The notes: generated from the sequence alone by a model not told the origin. DNA of 64,000 bases from UBA11524 sp045591175 (GCA_045591175.1 JAZNSI010000062.1:81709-145708); one strand, 5' to 3'. Counted from the stretch's first letter, positions 1 through 9,038 are shown. Made by a program: numbers and translations.

Positions 1-94
1 CGGCTTTTCCCTGCGCGGAACAGGTTGCGTTTTTCCGCTTTGTATGGTATCATTTGTCCATGCTCATGTGCATAGGATAAAGGAGGTACTTACC

Positions 95-406
95 ATGGCA
101 TTTTGTCGTAATTGCGGCGCTGAGATCCACGATCAGGCCGTTATCTGCCCCCACTGCGGCGTTGAACAGAAGCACTCCGCCGCCGCCACTGCCAACGACA
201 CCGGCAGCATCGGCTGGAGCCTGCTGGGCTGCTGCGTCCCGATCGCGGGCCTGATCCTGTTCCTGATCTGGAAGGACACCCAGCCCAAGAACGCCAAGAA
301 GGCCGGCATGGGCGCGCTGATCAGCGTGATCCTTTCCGTGATCTTCACCATCCTGTATGTGGTTCTGGTCGGCGTGCTGGTCGGCACCAGCGGCTACTAC
401 TATTGA
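95..406 (+). CDS. zinc-ribbon small membrane protein
   Basis: This 103-residue protein starts with a zinc ribbon (CRNCG then CPHCG, four cysteines within the first 25 residues) and continues into two hydrophobic segments, around residues 45-62 and 80-100. The layout fits the many small zinc-ribbon membrane proteins of Clostridia, whose function is unknown. I chose the ATG at 95 because AGGAGG lies just upstream at 81-86; an in-frame start at 44 would add residues with no ribosome binding site. Its stop codon overlaps the next gene by one base, so the two are probably translated together. No enzymatic role can be inferred. Confidence 0.8.
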   Translation: MAFCRNCGAEIHDQAVICPHCGVEQKHSAAATANDTGSIGWSLLGCCVPIAGLILFLIWKDTQPKNAKKAGMGALISVILSVIFTILYVVLVGVLVGTSGYYY

Positions 407-807
407 TGCATCCCCTTCGGCGCGCCCTAATCCACGGGATCAACTGGCTGTACATCTGGCTGCCCCGGCTGACGGGCTGTCATTGTCGGCCAGAGCGCTC
501 CTTCAAATGGCGCGGGGGCCTTCGCTTCCCCGTCTGCGCCCGCTGCACGGGGGAATTGCTGGGCATGCTGGTCGCCGCGGCGACGGGCTGGCTATGGCAT
601 CCGCCCCTGTGGGCGCTGTTTGTGCTGCTCCTGCCCATGGTGGCAGACGGCTTCCTCCAGCTGCTGACGGACTATGAGAGCACCAATCCCCGCCGCCTGG
701 TGACGGGATTGCTGTTCGGCTATGCCTTCGCGCTGCTGCTGGCGCTGGGCGTCGCCGCCGCCTGGCGATTGGGCGTCCGCATCGGGCTGAGCATCCGCGC
801 ATCCTGA
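406..807 (+). CDS. DUF2085 family membrane protein
   Basis: The protein (133 residues) carries the DUF2085 signature: a CHC-x-P-x-RSF segment near residue 25, then FPVCARCTGE near residue 42, followed by hydrophobic helices with a conserved D-G-x-Q-L-L motif. The family is widespread in Bacillota and has no assigned function; the cysteine cluster suggests metal binding at the membrane face. The ATG overlaps the upstream stop codon (TGATG arrangement), and a TTG one codon earlier is an alternative start. A UUCG-loop terminator follows directly, so this ends the two-gene unit. Confidence 0.8.
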   Translation: MHPLRRALIHGINWLYIWLPRLTGCHCRPERSFKWRGGLRFPVCARCTGELLGMLVAAATGWLWHPPLWALFVLLLPMVADGFLQLLTDYESTNPRRLVTGLLFGYAFALLLALGVAAAWRLGVRIGLSIRAS

Positions 808-809
808 GG

Positions 810-832
810 CCGCAGTTCGCTGCGGTCTTTTT
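810..832 (+). terminator. intrinsic terminator after DUF2085 gene
   Basis: A 6-bp GC stem (810-815 with 820-825) closed by a TTCG tetraloop is followed by a T-rich run. Confidence 0.8.
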
Positions 833-865
833 TTCATTGTGTACAATAAAATTGCTGCGTTCCCC

Positions 866-894
866 TTGATTCTCCCGCAGGGGTTGAGTATACT
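866..894 (+). promoter_or_regulatory. sigma-A type promoter for the SUFU-like gene
   Basis: TTGATT at 866-871 and TATACT at 889-894 are separated by 17 bp, and AGGTGAGG precedes the ATG at 921. Confidence 0.6.
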
Positions 895-920
895 GGTAGC
901 AGCAAGCATGAGGTGAGGAT

Positions 921-2081
921 ATGTTCAATCTGTTCAAGCGGCGGAAGTCCCCGCAGGAGATCGTCCGCTATACCAAGGAGGAAATTGCAGCGCTGGCTCA
1001 GCATGTGGAGCGCACCTTCGGGCGCATCTCCGGCATGATGGAGGGCGCGGATATCGACGGGCTGCATGTGGATCTGTTCGTGATCTCCCCGGAGGATGAC
1101 AAGGGCTGCTACACCCTGGTCACCTGCGGCATGGGCGCGCGGCGGATGAATATCCCCGACGATCCGGAATGTCAGGATTACGCCTATGCGGAGCTGCTGA
1201 TGTGCCTGCCCCGCACCTGGCCGATGGAGAAAACTGCCCTCAAATACCGCTGGCCGATGAATATGCTCAGCGCCCTGGCCCACACGCCGGTGCTGAACGA
1301 CACCTGGCTCGGCCCGGGGCACACGGTGGGCTTCCGCGACACCTTCGGCAATGCCACCGCCTTCAACAGCGCCGTGCTGCTGGAGCTGACCCACCCGGAC
1401 GGCTCCGACATGCGCTGCACGCTGCCCACAGGAAAGCTGATCAACTTCTACCAGGCCGCGCCCCTGTACGCCGAGGAGCGGGACTACGCCGAAACGCATG
1501 GCACCGGCGCGCTGATCGAGCTGGCGGAGGAGCTGGCCTTTGCGCCCCACGCGCTGATCGACGAGGTGAACGTGGAGCGTCCCTGCATGCTCCGCAGCGA
1601 CTTCCTGGACAGCACCGAATCCCACGAGGACTGCATTGCTGAAAAGCAGCTGCCGGTGGACGCGCTCGCCGCCTGCTCCCACATCGCCATCTTCCTGCGG
1701 TGGATGATCGAGCACAACCTGGTCTGCGAGGAGTTCCGCCTGGCCCACGAGGAAGTCGTGAACGCCATCCGCGAGGGCCGCTATCACACGGATCTGCGCA
1801 TCTTCATGAACCACAAGCTGCGCGGCTGCCTGCTGAATCGCTTCTTCACCCGGGTCGGACAGGATTTCGCCGCCTGGTACTACGATTTTGACGCCGCAGA
1901 GGGCGCCCCCTGTTATCCCGGCGACGTGGACGCCCACGCGCTGGCCTTCTTCGGCGAAGAGAAGTACCACAGCGACGAATTCCAGGACGAGGCGTACCTC
2001 TTCGTCCCCTGGGGCGAGGAATACTATCGCGGCATGAGCCGCTTCATCGACGAGAAGTTCCGCCTTTGGAAAAGGCGCTGA
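921..2081 (+). CDS. suppressor-of-fused (SUFU) domain protein
   Basis: Residues about 45-200 resemble the bacterial SUFU domain: a VDLFVISP segment, a TCGMG segment, a run of acidic residues leading to AELLMCLP, and a W-P-x-x-x-L-x-x-LA segment followed by W-x-x-x-GHTV. Bacterial SUFU proteins are often immunity-like or of unknown role. The C-terminal half (residues 200-386) is acidic and unassigned. The start follows AGGTGAGG and a consensus-like promoter. It lies 34 bp upstream of a GH113 gene that has its own ribosome binding site, so the two may be cotranscribed. No partner toxin is visible nearby, so an immunity role is not supported. Confidence 0.65.
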   Translation: MFNLFKRRKSPQEIVRYTKEEIAALAQHVERTFGRISGMMEGADIDGLHVDLFVISPEDDKGCYTLVTCGMGARRMNIPDDPECQDYAYAELLMCLPRTWPMEKTALKYRWPMNMLSALAHTPVLNDTWLGPGHTVGFRDTFGNATAFNSAVLLELTHPDGSDMRCTLPTGKLINFYQAAPLYAEERDYAETHGTGALIELAEELAFAPHALIDEVNVERPCMLRSDFLDSTESHEDCIAEKQLPVDALAACSHIAIFLRWMIEHNLVCEEFRLAHEEVVNAIREGRYHTDLRIFMNHKLRGCLLNRFFTRVGQDFAAWYYDFDAAEGAPCYPGDVDAHALAFFGEEKYHSDEFQDEAYLFVPWGEEYYRGMSRFIDEKFRLWKRR

Positions 2082-2115
2082 ATACAGATTTGAATCATCC
2101 GAAAGGAGAAATCCG

Positions 2116-3075
2116 ATGTTTATCAAGGGCTACACCTATGGCTTTGACGGCCGCCGCGGCGCATACCGGACGGAGGAGGCCGCCGCGTCCATGGAGCGGC
2201 TGGCGGGGCTGGGCGGCGACTGGGCCGCGCTGGCCTTCGTCATCCACCAGGACAGTTTCCACTCCACCATCATCCGCCCCGATTATCGCTACACCGTCAC
2301 CGACAAGGACGTTACCGTCGGCGTGGAGCGGCTGCATGCCCTGGGCCTCAAGGTCTGCATGAAGCCCATGATCAACAGCGCGGACGGCGTGTGGCGCGCC
2401 CACATTTCCTTCCCCGAGCGCGAGTGGGGCGACAAGGACTACTGGAAGGAGTGGTTCTCCTGCTACACCGCCTTCCTGTGCCATTACGCGGAGATCGCCG
2501 AGGAGACCGGCTGCGAAATGTTCTGCGTGGGCTGCGAGATGCTGGGCACCGAGCACAAGGAGCAGCTCTGGCGCGACGCCATCGCCGCCGTGCGCAAGAT
2601 CTACCACGGCCCGCTGGTGTACAACACCAATCACGGCAAGGAATTCGGCGTGAAGTGGTGGGATGCGGTGGATTACATCGGCACCTCCGCCTACTACCGC
2701 GTGGCGGACGAGCCCGGCGCCAGCATGGAGCACATGAAGGCCCGCTGGGACGCCCAGAAGGAGCGCCTCAGGGAGCTCTCCCTCGCCAACGGCGGAAAGC
2801 AGATCATCTTCATGGAGATCGGCTGCCGCAGCGCCCGCGGATGCGCCATGATGCCCTACGACTTCAGCCACCGCGAGTTCCCCTACGACGAGGACGAGCA
2901 GGCCAACTTCTACGAGTCCTGCTTCCGCTCCATGTGGAACGAGGACTGGTTTGCCGGCTTCTTCTGGTGGGACTGGTACACCCGCCTGCCCCAGCGCCAG
3001 CCGGAAATGGGCTTCTCCATCGCCGGCAAGAAGGCGGAACAGGTCGTCAAGGAATGGTACGCCAAAGATCGCTGA
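2116..3075 (+). CDS. GH113-type glycoside hydrolase, probable beta-mannanase
   Basis: This 319-residue single-domain TIM-barrel enzyme has no signal peptide, so it should act inside the cell, perhaps on imported manno-oligosaccharides. It begins with the family-type KGYTYGFDGRRGAY stretch. It has the two expected carboxylates: E141 in FCVGCEM (acid/base after strand 4) and E234 in IFMEIGCRS (nucleophile after strand 7). The FFWWDWYTR motif near the end is typical of GH113. GAAAGGAG precedes the ATG, and a strong terminator follows. Substrate specificity is inferred from the family and not shown by the sequence. Confidence 0.8.
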   Translation: MFIKGYTYGFDGRRGAYRTEEAAASMERLAGLGGDWAALAFVIHQDSFHSTIIRPDYRYTVTDKDVTVGVERLHALGLKVCMKPMINSADGVWRAHISFPEREWGDKDYWKEWFSCYTAFLCHYAEIAEETGCEMFCVGCEMLGTEHKEQLWRDAIAAVRKIYHGPLVYNTNHGKEFGVKWWDAVDYIGTSAYYRVADEPGASMEHMKARWDAQKERLRELSLANGGKQIIFMEIGCRSARGCAMMPYDFSHREFPYDEDEQANFYESCFRSMWNEDWFAGFFWWDWYTRLPQRQPEMGFSIAGKKAEQVVKEWYAKDR

Positions 3076-3081
3076 ACCCTG

Positions 3082-3109
3082 AGCGCCGCTGACATGCGGC
3101 GCTTTTTTT
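3082..3109 (+). terminator. terminator after GH113 gene
   Basis: An 8-bp perfect stem (3082-3089 with 3096-3103) is followed by seven T residues. It sits just outside the left repeat of the island. Confidence 0.85.
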
Positions 3110-3191
3110 GCGCATACAAAAAACCGCAGACACTCGTCCGCGGTTTTGGCACACCCGGCGGGATTCGAACCCACGGCCTACCGCTTAGGAG
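3110..3191. repeat. left attachment repeat (82 bp) of the genomic island
   Basis: This segment is identical over 82 bp to 25213-25294. It holds, on the minus strand, the last 45 nt of tRNA-Arg(CCU) including CCA, plus the tRNA terminator hairpin and a short tail. Identity stops inside the anticodon loop, as expected for a site-specific insertion in a tRNA gene. This copy is the displaced chromosomal 3' part; the intact tRNA is at the other end. It marks the left border of the island. Confidence 0.93.
3147..3191 (-). pseudogene. truncated tRNA-Arg(CCU) 3' fragment
   Basis: This fragment carries the T arm, the 3' acceptor strand and CCA of the tRNA found intact at 25250-25326. The sequence upstream of the anticodon loop is unrelated island DNA, so it cannot fold into a tRNA. 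Confidence 0.9.
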
Positions 3192-3561
3192 CAATTCCGA
3201 ACGACCCAATCGCCCTGTGTTGCGATGCTTTGCAACTTTCCGCAAACCCTTGTATTTCAAGGGTTCCAGCCATTTGTTTGTGCTTTTGGGTATTGCTCGT
3301 TTTTGTCCCATCTGGTCGCAATTTCCTGTGTCCTGTTAGCAGACTGTTAGCAACCAGAAGGGCGTAGGCAGGAGACAACAGCCCCGTTCGTGACAGCATA
3401 ACACGCCCGGATGCAGCCTTGCCGGCTCAAATTGTACAACAAAAACAACTGAATATCAACCTATGTGCCTCTTGAAACAGGCATAGCGGATCAGCGGCAT
3501 GTGTCCCTCTCAAACGATTGGAACACATGCCGCTTCATTTTTTACAAAGAGGTGAAACGTT
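3192..3561. other. non-coding left end of the island
   Basis: About 370 bp without a convincing gene. Two structures stand out: an inverted repeat with 8-bp arms (3245-3252 and 3258-3265, loop TATTT), a candidate arm site for an integrase or excisionase; and a 12-bp perfect hairpin (3493-3504 with 3533-3544) followed by a T-rich tail just before the ParB-like gene. Short open frames here match nothing I recognise. An integrase gene, normally found at such an end, is absent. Confidence 0.6.
3493..3553 (+). terminator. terminator-like hairpin upstream of the ParB-like gene
   Basis: The 12-bp stem has an 18-nt loop and is followed by TTCATTTTTT. It could stop transcription entering from the island end, or act as an attenuator for the gene that starts at 3562. 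Confidence 0.55.
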
Positions 3562-4497
3562 ATGAACAAGCTGAAAAGCAGCGCGAAGAATATCGCGCTT
3601 ACTCCTGTGGATGATCTGTTCTCTTCAGCGGAAAGCCGCGCCAACGCCAACCGTGAACGCGTAGTGGAACTGCCCTTGACGAAGCTGCATCCCTTCAAAA
3701 ACCATCCCTTCAAGGTGCTGGACGATGGCAAGATGCAGGACACTACCCAGAGCATCCGGGAGCATGGCGTGCTTGTACCCGCCATCGTGCGTCCACGGGT
3801 AGATGGCGGCTACGAGATTGTCTCCGGCCACAGGCGGCACCATGCCAGCCAGACCGCTGGCCTTGATACGATGCCTGCCATTATCCGCGATCTGGATGAC
3901 GATGCAGCCACGATCATCATGGTTGATTCCAATCTTCAGCGCGAGAGCATCCTGCCCAGCGAACGGGCATGGGCTTACCGGATGAAGCTGGAAGCCATTC
4001 GTCATCAAGGTATTAAGCGTGATCTTCCTTCATCCCAAGTCGGGATGAAGCTCCAAGCCCTTGACATAGTTGGGCAACAAGCTGGTGACAGTCGAAACCA
4101 GGTACATCGGTATATTCGTCTGACCGCGCTTATCCCACCCTTGCTTGACATGGTTGACGAGCACAAAATCGCCTTCAACCCCGCCGTCGAGCTTTCTTAC
4201 CTCAAGCCGGAAGAACAGACCGAGCTACTGGATGCGATGGATAGTGAACAAGCGACACCCTCCCTTTCCCAGGCGCAGCGGCTGAAGAAGTTCAGCCAGG
4301 AAGGGAGACTTTCCATCGACGTGATGCGTGCCATCATGTCCGAAGAGAAGAAAAGTGAGCTTGACCGGATCACCCTGACTGGCGACAAGGTCAACAAGTA
4401 TTTTCCCGACTCCTACACGCCTCAGCAAAAGGAACAAGTCATTTTGAAGCTGCTGGCAGGCTGGCATCGCCGCCTGCAGCAATCCCATGAGCGATAA
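3562..4497 (+). CDS. ParB/RepB/Spo0J-family partition protein (ICE type)
   Basis: This 311-residue protein has the ParB N-terminal domain at about residues 35-125, including the LHPFKNHPF segment, an REHGV-x-x-P segment, and the SGHRRHHA box near residue 92 that binds CTP in this family. The NLQRE segment near residue 123 leads into the helix-turn-helix region. It resembles ParB-like proteins of Clostridial conjugative elements rather than chromosomal Spo0J, and no ParA is adjacent. The start follows AGAGGTG. It is first in a maintenance cluster with the replication-like gene at 4533 and TnpV at 5691. Likely role: element maintenance or regulation by DNA binding. Confidence 0.85.
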   Translation: MNKLKSSAKNIALTPVDDLFSSAESRANANRERVVELPLTKLHPFKNHPFKVLDDGKMQDTTQSIREHGVLVPAIVRPRVDGGYEIVSGHRRHHASQTAGLDTMPAIIRDLDDDAATIIMVDSNLQRESILPSERAWAYRMKLEAIRHQGIKRDLPSSQVGMKLQALDIVGQQAGDSRNQVHRYIRLTALIPPLLDMVDEHKIAFNPAVELSYLKPEEQTELLDAMDSEQATPSLSQAQRLKKFSQEGRLSIDVMRAIMSEEKKSELDRITLTGDKVNKYFPDSYTPQQKEQVILKLLAGWHRRLQQSHER

Positions 4498-4532
4498 CAC
4501 TGCACAACACCAGAAGAAAGGAGAGATACCTT

Positions 4533-5429
4533 GTGAGTGTATTCAGAATCGAGAAAACAAGAAATTACACCATCATGTCCAACCATCATCTGCAAAACAG
4601 AAACCTGTCGCTGAAAGCCAAGGGCCTGATGAGCCTGCTGCTTTCGCTGCCCGAGGATTGGGTACATACCCTCTCCGGACTGGCACAGATCAGTATGGAG
4701 GGCGTCGATGCCATTCGCATGGCCATCCGCGAACTGGAACAGGAGGGGTACATCGTTCGCAACCGTATTCGCAATGCAAACGGCCAGCTGGGCAGGATGG
4801 AGTATGTTGTGTATGAGCATCCGCAGGCAGCAACGGTTTCCGGTAAGCCTGACTCTGCTTCTCCTGCGTTGGAAGAACCTATGTTGGAAAATCCAATACA
4901 GGCAAACGCTACACAGGATGTCCCTACATTGGAGACTCCTATGTTGGAAAACACAACGCTATTAAATACTAATAGAGTAAACAAGAATAAAGAAAAGAAA
5001 AATGAATTAAATACTTATCCAGCAAATCCTTATCAATCAATCCCTAATCAATCAATGTGCGGGCATGAGCATCCCGGCATGGTGGCTCAGTACAAGGAGC
5101 TGGTGCAGAACCACATCGAGTACGAGATCATGTGTCAGCAGTACGACAGGGAGCGATTGGACGAGATCGTGTATCTGATCGTGGAGGTGCTTTGCTCAAA
5201 GGCGCAGTATTTCACCATCTCCGGCGAGGAGCTGCCTGCAGATCTGGTGCAGGAGCGGCTGCTCAAATTTCGCAGCAGTCATCTGCAATATGCTTTCGAG
5301 TGTCTGGACAAGACAACCAGCAGGGTCGGCAACATCAAGGCTTACCTGCTGACCACCCTGTACAACGCTACCGGCACCATGAACAGCTACTACGATGCCC
5401 GTGTGCGGCATGAACACCCGCTTTTGTGA
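4533..5429 (+). CDS. helix-turn-helix replication-initiator-like protein (ICE type, DUF6017-like)
   Basis: Residues 1-95 form the winged-helix domain common to RepA-like proteins of Clostridial integrative elements: a basic N terminus, an LSLKAKGLMSLLLSLP segment, and an AIRELEQEGYIVR recognition/wing region. A polar, low-complexity linker with repeated short PxLExPMLEN units spans about residues 105-170. The C-terminal domain (about 180-298) includes the YxRERLDEIVYLIVE segment expected of the DUF6017 type. The start is a GTG at 4533, preceded by GAAAGGAG. Such proteins are thought to aid replication of the excised element; that role is inferred from family and neighbours. Confidence 0.8.
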   Translation: MSVFRIEKTRNYTIMSNHHLQNRNLSLKAKGLMSLLLSLPEDWVHTLSGLAQISMEGVDAIRMAIRELEQEGYIVRNRIRNANGQLGRMEYVVYEHPQAATVSGKPDSASPALEEPMLENPIQANATQDVPTLETPMLENTTLLNTNRVNKNKEKKNELNTYPANPYQSIPNQSMCGHEHPGMVAQYKELVQNHIEYEIMCQQYDRERLDEIVYLIVEVLCSKAQYFTISGEELPADLVQERLLKFRSSHLQYAFECLDKTTSRVGNIKAYLLTTLYNATGTMNSYYDARVRHEHPLL

Positions 5430-5641
5430 TTGAACAATGTACTGATATTCTGAACAATAGTCATGGCGTACTGCCCATTATCTCCTGCATTGTTCATTTG
5501 AACTGTTCATTTCGTTCAGATGACCTGCTATTCCAACCCCTGCATTGTTTGATTGTCAGCAAGATATTCCGCATCTTTGACCGTCCTTCCCTTGCATCGT
5601 ATGATGGAATTAGCAACGGACTTGCCGATCATCAGACGAGG

Positions 5642-5873
5642 TTCCGACACATTGAGACACTTACAGAACGCACTGAAAGGAGCAGCGAAAATGACTGAGA
5701 TGAACTACACAACGAGTGGCGACTATCAGTTTCCGAACCTGTCCATGCCCCAGCAGCCCAGTCGGCCTCTGAACAAGTACGGGAGAATGAGGGCAAAATA
5801 CCTGGAGGAGCAGAGACAGCTCCTGTACCAGGCAATGCTGCTGAACGGGACACTGACGAGTCATCTGCAAGAG
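5642..5873 (+). repeat. TnpV-region repeat, copy 1
   Basis: This stretch includes the leader and the first 60 or so codons of TnpV and is clearly similar at DNA level to 9182-9411, in the same orientation. The pair brackets the YyaL/SOD cargo. Confidence 0.75.
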
Positions 5874-6044
5874 ATCAGCGATACGGCAAGCCGTCGCCTT
5901 GAGCGGATGATGCAGGAGATGGCGAAAGCAGCAAACATGACAGAGGAACTGAAAGCCAGTGACCCGATGTACTGGACGCAGCAGATGAACAGTCTGAAAG
6001 CACAGGCCGAAGAAATCCTGCTGGCGGAGCTGATCTACAACTGA
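5691..6044 (+). CDS. tnpV: TnpV family transposon-encoded protein
   Basis: The 117-residue protein matches the TnpV family layout: a short leader, then GDYQFPNL, RPLNKYGRMRAKYL, a leucine-rich helix (RQLLYQAMLLNGTL), and a C-terminal helical part ending in AEEILLAELIYN. TnpV is a small accessory protein of Tn4451-like and other Clostridial mobile elements, with no proven function. The start at 5691 follows AAAGGAGC. A shortened second copy lies at 9233-9463. The 260 bp upstream, back to 5430, hold only an implausible open frame. Confidence 0.85.
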   Translation: MTEMNYTTSGDYQFPNLSMPQQPSRPLNKYGRMRAKYLEEQRQLLYQAMLLNGTLTSHLQEISDTASRRLERMMQEMAKAANMTEELKASDPMYWTQQMNSLKAQAEEILLAELIYN

Positions 6045-6285
6045 GTTTTACCTGATAGCAGCTTCGTTCCTGCAGATATAGGCTGTTTACCTCATTCCCC
6101 TTCATGAATGCCACATCCTCACCGCTATCAATATTGTACCGAAATGTGGGCATCATAGCAGGTAGTACCCACTTAGAGTGTTCATGATGGAACACAAGAC
6201 CGTCATCAGGGGGATCATCACGCGGCTGAATGCTGCGATAATATGCCCGTCCTTAGGAAAGGTATGATCGAAAGGATGTGTCGTT

Positions 6286-8232
6286 TTGGCCAATCGTTTG
6301 CAGCATGAAACCAGTCCCTATCTGCTTCAGCACGCGGAGAATCCGGTGGACTGGTTCCCCTGGGGTGATGAGGCTTTCCGCAAAGCGAAGGCGGAGGACA
6401 AGCCGGTGTTTCTCAGCATCGGCTACAGTACCTGCCACTGGTGCCATGTGATGGCCCACGAGAGCTTTGAGGATACGGAGGTTGCGCAGATCCTGAACCA
6501 GCACTTTGTCGCCATCAAGGTAGACAAGGAAGAACGCCCGGATGTGGACAGCATCTACATAGCTGTCTGTCAGGCGTTCACGGGCGGCGGAGGCTGGCCC
6601 ACCAGCATTTTCATGACCCCAGATCAAAAGCCCTTCTTTGCCGGAACCTACTTTCCCAAACGCACCCGGGGCAGAATGGTCGGCTTCAAGGAGCTGCTGG
6701 TAGCCATTCATGAGCAATGGGAGACTGACCGCTCCGCCCTTTTGCTGCAGGCCGATGCGGTCACGACGCACCTGAAGCAGGAGCAAGCGGCAGACAGTGT
6801 GCCATCGGATCAACTGATTGAATCGGCAATTGCCATCTATAAGCGCATCTATGACCGGGAAAACGGCGGCTTTGGCCATGCGCCCAAGTTCCCCACGCCG
6901 CACAATCTACTGTTTCTAATGACCTGCTACGAGCGGCAGGGCGACCAGGAATGCCTTGCCATGGTGGAGCACACTCTTCTGCAGATGTACCGCGGCGGGC
7001 TGTTTGACCATATGGGCTTTGGCTTTTGCCGGTATTCCACTGACGAATACTACCTTGTTCCGCATTTCGAGAAGATGCTGTATGACAATGCGCTGCTGAT
7101 ACTCACCTACTGCCAAGCATACGCCATCACGAAAAAGACGCTGTATCTGGACATTGCCGAAAAAACAGCCGCCTACATCCTGCGCGAGATGACCTCTCCC
7201 GAAGGTGCTTTCTATAGCGCCCAGGACGCCGACAGCGAGGGTGAAGAAGGGAAATTCTATCTCCTGACGCCGGAGGATATTCAGCAGGCTATTGGCAAGA
7301 AAGACAGCAAGGCCTTCTGCCGGCATTTCGACATTAGGAAAGCCGGGAATTTCGAGGGCAAGAGCATTCCCAATCTGCTGCACAGCGATCCGGAGGACAA
7401 GTCGTTCGAGCCTTTGCTGGAGCAGATCCGCCAGTACCGCCGCACGCGCTGTCAGTTGCATCTGGACGATAAGATTCTCACCGCATGGAACGCGCTGATG
7501 ATTGCGGCCATGTGCAGCCTGTATCGCGTCAGCGGAAAAGCTGTGTACCTGGATGCAGCCAAGCAGGCCGACAGCTTCATCCGCAAAAACCTGCAGGAGG
7601 GCGACACGCTCTACGTCAGCTTCCGTAACGGCAGGCGGGGTGTGAAGGGTTTTCTGGACGAATATGCGGCCTGTATCTTCGCCCAGATCGCTCTGTATGG
7701 AGCCACGCTGGATAGCACCTACCTGCATCAGGCATTGAATATGATCGGCAAGATCGACCAGAGCTTCCGGGATGAAAAGGGCGGTTACTTCTTTTATGGC
7801 GAGGATCATGAGGCGATGATTCTGCGCCCCAAGGAAACCTATGACGGAGCCATTCCCAGCGGCAACGGGCTGATGGCATGGAATCTGGTGCGGCTGACAC
7901 AGCTTGTTGAGGATGAGCAGCTTCAGCGCGATGCGCAGCGTCAGCTGGATTTCCTGTCGCGGAAAGCTGCGCATCAGCCCATCGGTCACGCCATGTTTCT
8001 GCTGGCGTTGCTGGATTGGGATGATCCGCCCGCCAAGATCACCGTGGTGCCTACCGATGACACGGACGCTTCCAAGCTTCCCTTGCAGCTTCCCATGGAT
8101 GTGGCTGTAACGCTTCTGCAGCAGCCCAGCGCCGATTACCCGCTGAAGGATGGAAAAACGACTTACTATATTTGCCGCGATCACAGCTGTTTGCCGCCGA
8201 CGAACGACCTGCAGATGTATGACCTTCCCTGA
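6286..8232 (+). CDS. YyaL/SSP411-type thioredoxin-domain protein (DUF255)
   Basis: The 648-residue protein opens with a thioredoxin-like DUF255 domain: MANRLQHETSPYLLQHA, NPVDWFPWG, and the redox motif CHWC within STCHWCHVMAHESF near residue 48. The rest is an (alpha/alpha)6-barrel-like region similar to N-acylglucosamine epimerases, with HFEKMLYDNALL and DGAIPSGNG motifs. Length and motif order match bacterial YyaL proteins and human SPATA20, whose biochemical function is unsettled. The start is a TTG at 6286, the only start that keeps the family N terminus; the ribosome binding site is modest. It lies between the two TnpV copies with a SOD-like gene, so it is probably cargo. Confidence 0.88.
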   Translation: MANRLQHETSPYLLQHAENPVDWFPWGDEAFRKAKAEDKPVFLSIGYSTCHWCHVMAHESFEDTEVAQILNQHFVAIKVDKEERPDVDSIYIAVCQAFTGGGGWPTSIFMTPDQKPFFAGTYFPKRTRGRMVGFKELLVAIHEQWETDRSALLLQADAVTTHLKQEQAADSVPSDQLIESAIAIYKRIYDRENGGFGHAPKFPTPHNLLFLMTCYERQGDQECLAMVEHTLLQMYRGGLFDHMGFGFCRYSTDEYYLVPHFEKMLYDNALLILTYCQAYAITKKTLYLDIAEKTAAYILREMTSPEGAFYSAQDADSEGEEGKFYLLTPEDIQQAIGKKDSKAFCRHFDIRKAGNFEGKSIPNLLHSDPEDKSFEPLLEQIRQYRRTRCQLHLDDKILTAWNALMIAAMCSLYRVSGKAVYLDAAKQADSFIRKNLQEGDTLYVSFRNGRRGVKGFLDEYAACIFAQIALYGATLDSTYLHQALNMIGKIDQSFRDEKGGYFFYGEDHEAMILRPKETYDGAIPSGNGLMAWNLVRLTQLVEDEQLQRDAQRQLDFLSRKAAHQPIGHAMFLLALLDWDDPPAKITVVPTDDTDASKLPLQLPMDVAVTLLQQPSADYPLKDGKTTYYICRDHSCLPPTNDLQMYDLP

Positions 8233-8262
8233 TTCCGGGCACGCTGAATGTGAGGTGATATC

Positions 8263-8523
8263 ATGGCCAAGCAAGGTATGAAAAGACCAGAGCGAACTCA
8301 CACCAAGCCGAAAAATGAGATGCCGCCTGTTCCCGAACTCCAGGGCAAGGCAAAGAACAGCAATCAGCCCGCCAACCCTGTCATCAGCGGCACCTCCGGG
8401 CCCAACCAGAAGGTGCTTCACGCAGAACGACCTATCTCAAAGGTATATCCTGTCATCGACAATGATCTTGCCCGTGACAACGTCGAAAACGATCTTTCCG
8501 CCGCAGACGTGCAGGATTTGTAA
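8263..8523 (+). CDS. small hydrophilic protein of unknown function
   Basis: This 86-residue protein is rich in Pro, Lys and Asn, with no membrane segment or recognisable domain, and looks largely disordered. It begins 30 bp after the YyaL gene, behind TGAGGTGA, and ends 48 bp before the SOD-like gene, so the three probably form one operon. A coding role is supported by the ribosome binding site and position rather than by similarity. Confidence 0.5.
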   Translation: MAKQGMKRPERTHTKPKNEMPPVPELQGKAKNSNQPANPVISGTSGPNQKVLHAERPISKVYPVIDNDLARDNVENDLSAADVQDL

Positions 8524-8571
8524 TCTGCACAAGCCGCCGCGTCAGGGCATAGTCTGGAGTGAGGTGATCCC

Positions 8572-9018
8572 ATGATTCGAAACTCCAGCTGTCCGAGCGC
8601 GGTGGCTTTTGTCAGAGGCGGAACGGACGTACCCAATATTTATGGTCAGGTTCGGTTCTATCAGGAACCCGGCAGTGTGCTGGTGGTGGCTGATATCGCC
8701 GGGCTTCCGCAAAACAGCGAGACAGGCTTCTTCGGCTTTCACATTCACGAAGGGAACAGTTGCACCGGTGCAGGCTTTCCACAGACCGGCAGCCACTACA
8801 ATCCTCGGCAAACCGATCATCCCAGGCACGCAGGTGATCTTCCTCCCCTGATGATGCAGCAGGGACACGCCCATCTGGAAGTACGAACAGACCGCTTCCG
8901 TGTGCGCGATATCATCGGACGAACGGTGGTCATTCACAGCAATCCGGATGATTTCCACACCCAGCCTGCAGGTAACGCAGGTACAAAAATAGCTTGTGGC
9001 GTGATTGTTGCGGGGTGA
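8572..9018 (+). CDS. Cu/Zn superoxide dismutase-like protein
   Basis: The 148-residue protein has the ordered copper and zinc motifs of the family: GFHIHEG (residues 57-63), GSHYNP, HPRHAGDLPPL, and near the end GRTVVIHSNPDDF followed by GNAGTKIACGVI. The histidines of the HIH pair, the bridging H in GSHYNP, the later zinc-binding H and D, and the H in VVIH are present. There is no signal peptide, which is unusual since many bacterial enzymes are exported. TGAGGTGA precedes the ATG. It ends the three-gene cargo unit and is followed by a bidirectional terminator. Confidence 0.85.
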   Translation: MIRNSSCPSAVAFVRGGTDVPNIYGQVRFYQEPGSVLVVADIAGLPQNSETGFFGFHIHEGNSCTGAGFPQTGSHYNPRQTDHPRHAGDLPPLMMQQGHAHLEVRTDRFRVRDIIGRTVVIHSNPDDFHTQPAGNAGTKIACGVIVAG

Positions 9019-9038
9019 CTCAATAACAGTATAGTAAA

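Noticed and set aside
2910..3399. Minus-strand frames at the left island end as a possible integrase remnant
   Set aside because: They cross the tRNA fragment and show no tyrosine recombinase R-H-R-Y motifs or serine recombinase motifs.
5426..5698. 90-codon frame between the replication-like gene and tnpV
   Set aside because: Overlaps the end of the upstream gene, lacks a ribosome binding site and has no family-like features.
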